From Budorcas taxicolor (Eukaryota; Chordata; Mammalia; Artiodactyla; Bovidae), in the NCBI RefSeq assembly GCF_023091745.1, contig NC_068912.1, positions 62,152,567 through 62,216,566 on the forward strand: 64,000 nt of DNA, written 5' to 3'. Below, one piece after another: positions 56,862 through 64,000 of the stretch. Each line of letters starts with the position of its first letter. Position 1 is the stretch's first letter. The translations under genes were made by a program, and so were the position numbers. The notes beneath the pieces are model-generated. The model made no database searches and was not told where the DNA came from. It worked only from the letters and a program-made list of their open reading frames with translations.

Positions 56862-57305
56862 CTTCAGTATTCCTGAGATAGACACAACATCACTCATCTG
56901 AAATATTGTGCTAGACCCAAGGGGCACAGCATTTATCTCATGTCCATGTTGACATAGGCTTGGTATTTCAGGAGTAATTTTAGGCAAAGTTCCTTCGTAG
57001 TAAAGAATGTGGCTGGCTTATGTCCCTGGTTCCTGACAGAAACAGAATTCTTAGAATTTTCTGAGTTACTCCTGGTAAGCTTGACCACACCTGAGTTTAT
57101 GCTAATGAGATGGCTCATGGTGGGCTGGTGAGCCCCTAGATAGTTCCTGCTAACAAGATGACTCAGGATGGGGGTTGGCCACACCAGAAAGACCAACCAT
57201 GTGATTAGAGGATTGAGGCTTTGAACCATATGATATTAGTCCAACCTCTGAAGTCAGCCGAGGGTTGAGTTTAACTACACAGCCAGTGATGCAATCAATT
57301 GTGCC
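56862..57305. other. Unique sequence
   Basis: Nothing recognised; a 98-residue minus-strand frame at 56933-57229 lacks any domain. Confidence 0.4.
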
Positions 57306-57501
57306 TGACCCTGATGCTGAGAGGGATTGGGGGCAGGAGGAGAAGGGACAACAGAGAATGAGATAGCTGGATGGCATCATTGACTCGATGGACGTGAGTC
57401 TGAGTGAACTCCGGGACTTGGTGATGGACAGGAAGGCCTGGCGTGCTGCGATTCATGGGGTCGCAAAGAATCGAAGGAGCAGCTGAACTGAACTGAACTG
57501 A
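57306..57501 (+). mobile_element. BovB LINE 3' end, plus strand
   Basis: From ACCCTGATGCTGAGAGGGAT through GGAGTTCACTC-type text to the CTGAACTGAACTGAACTGA tail at 57501, about 195 bp. It faces the minus-strand BovB that starts at 57681, tail to tail. Confidence 0.94.
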
Positions 57502-57680
57502 AGGAGGATCCAACAGACACCCTGGACACTGAAGTGTGGGTGCGTTGCCCCGGTTGGTGATGCTTTGCTATTGTCCCACATTGATGTGCTTGAGGTGATG
57601 CACCCTGGCTCCAGGGGGAGAAGACAGTAGCCTTCTCACATTTTGGGCCCTCTCAGATTTCACATTGTGCCTCTTTCCCT

Positions 57681-58660
57681 TTCAGTTCAGTCAGTTCAGC
57701 CGCTCAGTCCTGTCCAACTCTTTGCGCCCCATGGACAGCAGCACACCAGGCCTCCCTGTCCATCACCAACTCCAGTAGTTCACCCAAACTCACGTCCATT
57801 GAGTCGGTGATGCCATCCAATCATCTCATTCTCTGTCATTCCCCTTTCTTCCTGCCTTCAATCTTTCCTAGCATCAAGGTCTTTTCCAACGAGTCAGCTC
57901 TTCAAATCAGGTGGCCAAAGTACTAGAGTTTCAGCTTCAACATAAGTCCTTCCAATGAACACCCAGGACTGATCTCCTTGAAGATGGACTGGTTGGACCT
58001 CCTTGCAGTCCAAGGGACTCTCAAGAGTCTTCTCCAACACCACAGTTCAAAAGCATCAGTTATTCAGAGCTCAGCTTTCTTTATAGTCCTACTCTCACAT
58101 CCATACATGACTACCGGAAAAATCATAGCCTTGACTAGACGGACATTTGTTGGCAAAGTAATGTCTCTGCTTTTTAATATGCTATCTAGGTTGTTCATAA
58201 CTTTCTTTGTAAGGAGTAAGTATCTTTTAATTTCATGGCTGTGATCACCATCTGCAGTGATTTTGGAGCCCCAAAAAATAAAGTCTGCCACAGTTTCCCC
58301 TGTTTCCTCATCTATTTTTCATGAAGTGATGGGACTGGATGCCATGATCTTAGTTTTCTGAATGTTGAGCTTTAAGCCAACTTTTTCACTCTCCTCTTTA
58401 GTTTTTCACTTTCTGCCATAAGGGTGGTGTCATCTGCATATCTGAGGTTATTGATATTTCTCCAGGCAATCTCGATTCCAGCTTGTGCTTCATCCAGCAC
58501 AGCGTTTCTCATGAAGTACTCTGCTTAGAAGTTAAATAGGCAGGGTGACAAGATACAGCCTTGACATACTCCTTTTCCTATTTGGAACCAGTCTGTTTTT
58601 CCATGTCCAGTTCTAACTGTTGCTTCCTGACCTGCATACAAATTTATCAAGAGGCAGGTC
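57681..58660 (-). mobile_element. BovB LINE, 5'-truncated, minus strand
   Basis: TTCAGTTCAGTCAGTTCAGC at the 3' tail, then the inverted 3' UTR and C-terminal RT up to about 58660 (CAAGAGGCAGGTC). The catalytic YADD is intact at 58429-58440, but about 30 bases just before it (plus strand near 58400) are missing compared with other copies. It is cut off inside the RT, where a Bov-tA follows after a short gap. Confidence 0.94.
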
Positions 58661-58779
58661 TTTCCCTTTAGCAGTTCTAATTTGTATCCTTTTGTATCTC
58701 TAATAAAATTGTAAATGTTCAGTTGTGTCCAACTCTTTGTGACCCCCATGGACTGTACCCTGCAGGCTCCTCTGTCCAT
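58064..58779 (-). pseudogene. BovB RT fragments, broken
   Basis: Open pieces 58064-58291 (RDITLPTNVRLVKAMIFPVV, MYGCESRTIKKAEL) and the RT part of 58525-58779 (NLYAGQEATVRTGHGKTDWF, GVCQGCILSPCLFNF). The latter frame begins inside a SINE, so its start is artificial. Confidence 0.88.
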
Positions 58780-58911
58780 GGAATTCTCTAGGCAAGAATA
58801 CTGAAGTGAGTTTCATTCCCTTCTCCAGGGGATCTTCCTGGCCCAGGGATGGAACCCAAGTTTCCTGTATTGCAGGAAATTCTTTACCAGTTGAGCCACC
58901 AGGGAAGCCCA
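58711..58911 (-). mobile_element. Bov-tA SINE, minus strand
   Basis: AAATGTTCAGTTGTGTCC at 58711, body GCAAGAATACTGAAGTGAG, inverted head GAGCCACCAGGGAAGCCC. Confidence 0.95.
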
Positions 58912-59040
58912 ATCATATATATATAATACTTTTCTGAGTTCCATGAGATTTTTCAGCAAATGATCAAAACAGAAATTAATGAGAACTCCTTAATTTGTAG
59001 TCAGTTGATCAGATAATATTGATCTCATACTAGATCAGGG

Positions 59041-59245
59041 GTGATGACCGAGAGTGCCAGGCTGCAATGGCACAGGAGCGGCCTAGAGAAGTTACTCCAT
59101 GTCCAAGGTCATGGGTGGCAGCTGAGAGGAGCAACCCCACATCCAAGGAGTGATGGCTGCGTGGGCGCAGGAGGGCCTAGAGGAGCTACTCCAAGTTCAG
59201 GTCAGGAGGGGTGGCAGTGAGGAGATACCCCTTGTCCAAGGTAAG
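59041..59245 (+). repeat. GC-rich 5' tandem region of BovB
   Basis: About three imperfect units around GGCCTAGAGAAGTTACTCC and GGCCTAGAGGAGCTACTCC, fewer than in the copies at 38.2 and 45.3 kb. Confidence 0.7.
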
Positions 59246-59606
59246 AGAAACCAAAGTAAGACAGTAGGTGTTGCGAGAGGGCATCAGAGGGCAGACAAAC
59301 TGAAACCATAATTACAAAAAACTAGCCCATCTGATCACATGGACCAAGCCTTGCCTAACTCAATGAAACTAAGTATGCTGTGTGGGGCCACCCAAGACAG
59401 GCGGGTGATGGTGGAGAGATCTGACAGAATGTGGTCCACTGGAGAAGGGAATGGCAAACCACTTCACTATTCTTGCCTTGAGAACCCCATGAACAGTATG
59501 AAAAGACAAAAATGATGGGATACTGAAAGAGGAACTCCCCAGGTCGGTAGGTGTCAAATATGCTACTGGAGATCAGTGGAGAAATAACTCCAGAAAGAAA
59601 GAAGGG

Positions 59607-59843
59607 ATGGAATCAAAGCAAAAACAACACCCAGTTGTGGATGGGACTGGTGATAGAAGCAAGGTCCAATGCTGTAAAGAGCAATATTGCATAGGAACCT
59701 GGAACGTCAGGTCCATGAATCAAGGCAAATTGGAAGTGGTCAAACAGGAGATGGCAAGAGTGAATGTCGACATTCTAGGAATCAGCGAACTAAAATGGAC
59801 TGGAATGGGTGAATTTAACTCAGATGACCATTATATCTACTAA
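59607..59843 (+). pseudogene. BovB endonuclease N-terminal fragment
   Basis: 78 residues (QCCKEQYCIGTWNVRSMNQG, ELKWTGMGEFNSDDHYIY) ending at a stop where other copies read YYCGQES: a TAC-to-TAA change at about 59841 truncates it. The rest of the endonuclease continues in other frames to about 60540. Confidence 0.92.
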
Positions 59844-60786
59844 TGTGGCAGGAATGCCTCAGAAGAAATGGAATAGCCATTATGGTCAACAAAAGAGTCC
59901 GATATGCAGTACTTGGATGAAATCTCAAAAACGACTGAGTGATCTCTGTTCGTCTCCAAGGCAAACCATTCAATATCACTGTAATCCAAGCCTATGCCCC
60001 AATCAGTAACTCTGAAGAAGCTGAAGTTGAATGGTTCTATGAAGACCTATAAGACGTTTTAGAACTAACACCTCAAAAAGATGTCCTTTTCATTATAGGG
60101 GACTGGAATGCAAAAGAAGGAAGTCAAGAAACACCTAGAGTAGACAAATTTGGCCTTGGAGTACAAAATGAAGCAGGGCAAAGACTAATAGAGTTTTGCC
60201 AAGAGAACGCACTGGTCATAGCAAACACCCTCTTCCAACAACATAAGGGAAGACTCTACACATGGACATCACCAGATGGTCAACACCAAAATCAGATTGA
60301 TTATATTCTTTGCAGCCAAATATGGAGAAGCTCTATACAGTCAGCAAAAACAAGACAAGGAGCTGACTGTGGCTCAGATCACGAGCTCCTTATTGCCAAA
60401 TTCAGACTGAAATTAAAGAAAGTAGAGAAAATCACTAGACCATTCTGGTATGACCTAAATCAAATCCCTTATGATTATACAGCGGAAGTGAGAAATAGAT
60501 TTAAGGGACTAGATCTGATAGACAGAGTGCCTGATGAACTATGGAATGAGGTCTGTGACATTGTACAGGAGACAGGGATCAAGACCATCCCCAGGAAAAT
60601 AAATGCAAAAAAGCAACATGGCTGTCTGGGAAAGCCTTAAAAATAGCTGTGAAAAGAAGAGAAGTGAAAAGCAAAGGGGAAAATGAAAGATATTAGCATC
60701 TGAATGCAGAGTTCCAAAGATGAGCAAGGAGAGATAAGAAAGCCTTCCTCAGCGATGAATGCAAAGAAATAGAGGAAAAGAACAGA

Positions 60787-61302
60787 ATGGGAAAGACTAG
60801 AGATCTCTGCAAGAAAATTAGAGATACCAAGGGAACATGTCATGCAAAGATGGGCTCAATAAAGAACAGAAATGGTATGGACCTAACAGAAGCAGAAGAT
60901 ATTAAGAAGAGGTGGCAAGCATACACAGGAGAACTATACAAAAAAGAGTTTCTTGACCCAGATAATCAGGATGGCGTGATCACTCACCTAGAGCCAGACA
61001 TCCTGGAATGTGAAGTCAAGTGGGCCTTAGAAAGCATCACTATGAACAAAGCTGGTGGAGGTGATGGAATTCCAGTTGAGCTATTTCAAGTCCTGAAAGA
61101 TGATGCTATGAAAGTGCTGCACTCAATATGCCAGCAAATTTGGAAAACTCAGCAGTGGCCACAGGACTGGAAAAGCTCAGTTTTCATTCCAATCCCAAAG
61201 AAAGGCAATGCCAAAGAATGCTCAAACTACCACACAATTGCACTCATCTCACATGCTAGTAAAGTAATGCTCAAAATTCTCCAAGCCAGGCTTCAGCAAT
61301 AA
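60787..61302 (+). pseudogene. BovB linker plus RT N-terminal fragment
   Basis: 171 residues: MGKTRDLCKKIRDTKGTCHA, AGGGDGIPVELF and FIPIPKKGNAKECSNYHTIA, ending at a TAA after ARLQQ (about 61300). The next piece starts directly after the stop, in frame, so one point mutation separates them. Confidence 0.93.
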
Positions 61303-61674
61303 GTGAACCGTGAACTTCCAGATGTTCAAGCTGGTTTTAGAAAAGGCAGAGGAAACAGAGATCAGATTGCCAACATCTGCTACATCATCAAAAAAGGAAG
61401 AGAGTTCCAGAAAAACATCTCTTTCTGCTTTATTGACTATGTCAAAGCCTTTGACTATGTGGATCACAATAAACTGAGGGAGATTCTGAAAGAAATGGGA
61501 ATCCCAGACCACCTGACCTGCCTCTTGAGAAACCTGTATGCAAGTCAGGAAGCAACAGTTAGAACTGGACATGGAACAACAGACTGGTTCCAAATAGGAA
61601 AAGGAATATGTCAAGACTGCATATTGTCACCCTGCTTATTTAACTTATATAGAGTATATCATGAGAAATGCTAG
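61303..61674 (+). pseudogene. BovB RT palm fragment
   Basis: 123 residues from NRELPDVQAGFRKGRGNRDQ to GICQDCILSPCLFNLY. It is broken before the catalytic loop by a one-base deletion near 61650. Confidence 0.93.
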
Positions 61675-62002
61675 GCTGGATGAAGCACAAGCTGGAATCA
61701 AGATTGCTGGGAAAAATATCAATAACCTCAGATATGCAGATGACACCACCCTTATGGCAGAAAGTGAAGAGGAACTAAAAAGCCTCTTGATGAAAGTGAA
61801 AGAGGAGAGTGAAAAAGTTAGCTTAAAGCTCAACATTCAGAAAATGAAGATCATGGCATTTGGTCCCATCACTTCATGGGAAGTAGATGGGGAAATAGTT
61901 GAAAGAGTGTCAGACTTTATTTTTTGGGGCTCTAAAATCACTGCAGATGGTGATTTCAGCCATGAAATTAAAAGACGCTTGCTCCTTGAAAGCAAATTAT
62001 GA
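61661..62002 (+). pseudogene. BovB RT catalytic-loop fragment, YADD intact
   Basis: 113 residues from ARLDEAQAGIKIAGKNINNL through YADDTTLMAESEEEL (YADD codons 61733-61744) to KITADGDFSHEIKRRLLLES. A change at about 61999 ends the frame and the next piece takes over at 61999. Confidence 0.93.
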
Positions 62003-62289
62003 ACAACCTAGATAGCATATTGAAAAGCAGGGACATTACTTTGCCAACAAAGGTCCGTCTAGTCGAGGCTATGGTTTTTCCAGTGGTTATGTATGGATGT
62101 GAGAGTTGGACTGTGAAGAAAGCTGAGTGCCGAAGAATTGATGCCCTTGATCTGTGGTTTTGGAGAAGACTCTTGATAGTCCCTTGGACTGCAAGGAGGT
62201 CCACCCAGTCCATCCTCAAGGAGATTAGTCCTGGGTGTTCATTGGAAGGACTGATGCTGAAGCTAAACTCCAATATTTTGGATACGTGA
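61999..62289 (+). pseudogene. BovB RT C-terminal fragment
   Basis: 96 residues (LDSILKSRDITLPTKVRLVE, VVMYGCESWTVKKAECRRID) ending at SNILDT, inside the local 29-bp duplication. Confidence 0.92.
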
Positions 62290-62322
62290 TACGTGAAGCT
62301 AAACTCCAATATTTTGGATACG
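62258..62322 (+). repeat. 29-bp direct duplication inside BovB
   Basis: The word at 62258-62286 recurs exactly at 62294-62322, with TGATACG between. The other BovB copies have it once, so it is private to this copy. Confidence 0.88.
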
Positions 62323-62699
62323 AGTTGACTCATTAGAAAAGATCCTGATACTGGGAGGGATTTGGAGCAGGAGGAGAAGGGGATAACAGAGGTGAAATGG
62401 CTGGATCGCATCACTCACTTGATGGACATGAGTCTGAGTGAACTCCAGGAGTTGGTGATGAATAGGGAGGCCTGATGTGCTGCAATTCACGGGGTCGCAA
62501 ATATTCAGACATGACTGAGCGACTGAACTGAACTGAACTGAACTGATCAGATGCAAGAATAGTCTGTGGACCCCCAAGCTTTCAGCTGAAGTGAGGGCAA
62601 CCCTCTAGAAGACCATGACCTTAACTGTGAAGTTTGGCCCAACTCCTGGTAGTCAGTGTCAGAAATCACTGAGCCCTAAAGTCACTACTTGTACAAGGC

Positions 62700-62940
62700 A
62701 TTTCATATAATGGTTTTCCATTGTCGCTGTCACCAATCACCAGAAACTAAATGGCTAAAAGCAACACAAATTTATTATCTTATAGTTCTGAAACTTAGAA
62801 GTCTAAAGTGAATCAGCAAGTGCTGCCTTTCTTCTAGAGGCTTTAGGTGAGAAGCCATTTCTTTGTCTGATGCAGCTATTAGAGGTGGCTTGCACTCCTC
62901 AGCTCAGTGTACTTAATATCATATCTCCTTCATTCCTTCT
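62700..62940 (-). mobile_element. Ancient MaLR-like LTR fragment
   Basis: 'caccagaaactaaatggct', 'caacacaaatttattatcttatagttctgaaac' and 'ttctagaggctttaggtgag', resembling the end of the LTR at 54852 but more diverged. Confidence 0.45.
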
Positions 62941-63001
62941 TTGTTGGTTGAAAAACTGGCCCACATACACAGAGCACAAAGAGAGATCAAAGAAAGAGGT
63001 A

Positions 63002-64000
63002 TGCCAGGGTCCAGCCCCGGTGGATCCAGGGAAGTCAAAGTGGGGATGGAGTCAGTGTCCTAGGAAAGAACTTATTTAATTACAGATATAAAGAGAGATT
63101 AGAAAAGGATGGTATAGTAGGAAATATTAGCGGAGAAAAAGATGCTGAATAACTTGGTTTACGTGGAATATCAATAAAACCTAGAGACAAGAGGTTTGCA
63201 CCACCTATGTAGATGTCTTTCCATTCTCCCGAAAGAGAGGAGACACTAAGGCCTCCCCGGTCAGATCTTAGAAGCCCAGGCATAATTAGCAGGCTTGGCG
63301 GGCATCCACGTTCCAGATGGGAATTCAGCCAGAAAATGAGAGGAAGAACGACATGAGGAGACCAGTCTTTCCAGGAACTGATCCGTTTTCTTTATTTTCC
63401 AGGTTTGCTTATATACTTTTTGTTATACATAGAGATAGATTACAAAGTCACGCAGGGTCAGCAGACCTGACCTTTATCAAAACCAGGTGCTTCATATAAA
63501 TGTATACAAAAGGTCTTAGGTGGCTTTACATCATCTTCTGGCCAGGGGCCTGCTAACATTTTATGGCCCTTTCTTTTTGATAATGGTCAGTCAACCGGAA
63601 AACTTATTTTCTCCAGAGGTGAATTTTCTTAAACCAGGCGCCTCCCTCCAAAGGCACCAGATAAAGTTGCATTCCTATAGGGTGAAGGTGCAGTGGGTTA
63701 TAATCGAGAAAGGAATTTACTTAGCCTAAGGTTTAACATGATTAATCTTAAAGGTTAATACTTATTTCTCCTATATGCTAGTTGTATTCATTAATGTGTA
63801 TAAGGGCAGGGGATATGGAGACTTAGCAGCAAATATTGGCCCAACAAATGAAAAACCCTTCACCAATATAATTCTTAATCAACCCACTATACTATACTAA
63901 TAATTTTCTACCTTCTCAAAAGAATCTGTATTTAGAAAGTTTAAAGCATCTCGTGCCTCTCACAGTTGGGAGGGTGTGAACAATCACATGTGGCTGGACG
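63002..64000 (-). mobile_element. Probable ERVK-type LTR, minus strand, cut by window end
   Basis: The edge reads TGCCAGGGTCCAGCCCCGGT at 63002; its reverse complement ends in CTGGCA. Read on the minus strand, a TATATAAGC word sits at 63407-63415, about 11 bases before an AATAAA at 63391-63396, giving an LTR-like U3/R order. The sequence resembles the long ruminant beta-type (ERVK) LTRs I know as BTLTR1-like. The rest of the LTR or the internal region lies outside the window. Orientation rests on TATA and AATAAA alone. Confidence 0.55.
63407..63415 (-). promoter_or_regulatory. TATA-like box of the LTR, minus strand
   Basis: TATATAAGC on the minus strand, with AATAAA following it downstream at 63391-63396. 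This is the usual promoter and polyadenylation order for an LTR of this kind. Activity is not shown. Confidence 0.4.

Larger units (their letters stand above)
59041..62544 (+). mobile_element. BovB LINE, near-complete, plus strand
   Basis: Left part 59041-59245 is the GC-rich 5' region; then endonuclease, linker, RT, C-terminal region and a 3' tail of repeated GAACT words ending at 62544. Length about 3.5 kb. Candidate target word TGATCAGAT occurs at 59006-59014 and 62544-62552, but the left copy is 26 bases away from the 5' end, so it is uncertain. The RT catalytic YADD is intact, though stops and frameshifts elsewhere block it. Confidence 0.95.

Noticed and set aside
1..64000. A novel multi-gene biological system
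   Set aside because: No cluster of host genes, no operon-like arrangement and no shared regulation are visible. The recurring coding content is explained by BovB and L1 retrotransposons.

Overview
The window is mammalian nuclear DNA from a ruminant, most likely a bovid (cattle, sheep, goat or relative). The diagnosis rests on repeat families. BovB (RTE-type LINE) copies appear in nine pieces. Many tRNA-headed Bov-tA and dimeric Bov-A2 SINEs are present, along with Cetartiodactyl-type tRNA-Glu-like SINEs and L1 3' ends of the artiodactyl kind. The species cannot be fixed from sequence reading alone. The DNA is AT-rich with long unique stretches, and I found no intact host protein-coding gene, rRNA, functional tRNA or CRISPR. 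It reads as intergenic or deep intronic sequence whose longer open frames are almost all relics of retrotransposon proteins or their antisense shadows.

Layout: 1-2440 is unique apart from a perfect 18-bp hairpin at 439-483. 2441-5150 holds an old tRNA SINE with a perfect 16-bp target duplication, a 5'-truncated BovB and a nested SINE. 5.2-11.6 kb is mostly unique with BovB, L1, L2, MIR and Bov-tA scraps. 11.6-12.9 kb is the 3' third of an L1 (end of ORF2 plus 3' UTR) with a small internal tandem duplication. 13-22.2 kb is mostly unique with SINEs, one G-quadruplex-type run, an LTR-like repeat and L2 pieces. 22.2-22.8 kb is a run of three SINE pieces sharing one target-site word. 22.8-34.4 kb is mostly unique or ancient repeat (MIR, L2, MaLR LTR, old L1). 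34.5-48.9 kb is the retrotransposon-dense core: two near-complete BovB copies on the minus strand, Bov-A2 and Bov-tA SINEs, an L1 tail, and a third long BovB on the plus strand. 49-57 kb is quieter, with an LTR broken by two SINEs. 57.3-62.5 kb has an inverted BovB pair and a near-complete plus-strand BovB. 62.7 kb to the end has an old LTR-like fragment and what looks like a younger ERVK-type LTR running off the window.

The 'genes' here are BovB relics encoding an APE-type endonuclease and a reverse transcriptase, plus the C-terminal end of L1 ORF2. All are interrupted by stops or frameshifts, and several have altered catalytic motifs, so none looks able to mobilise itself. In life, BovB machinery is thought to mobilise the Bov-tA/Bov-A SINEs, which share its 3' sequence. 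I did not find an undescribed biological system. The points most worth a second look are the hairpin at 439-483, the repeated insertion site at 22.2-22.8 kb, the BovB inverted pair at 57.3-58.7 kb, the BovB 5' GC-rich tandem units, and unassigned conserved-looking or coding-looking stretches near 26.8-27.6 and 41.4-41.9 kb.
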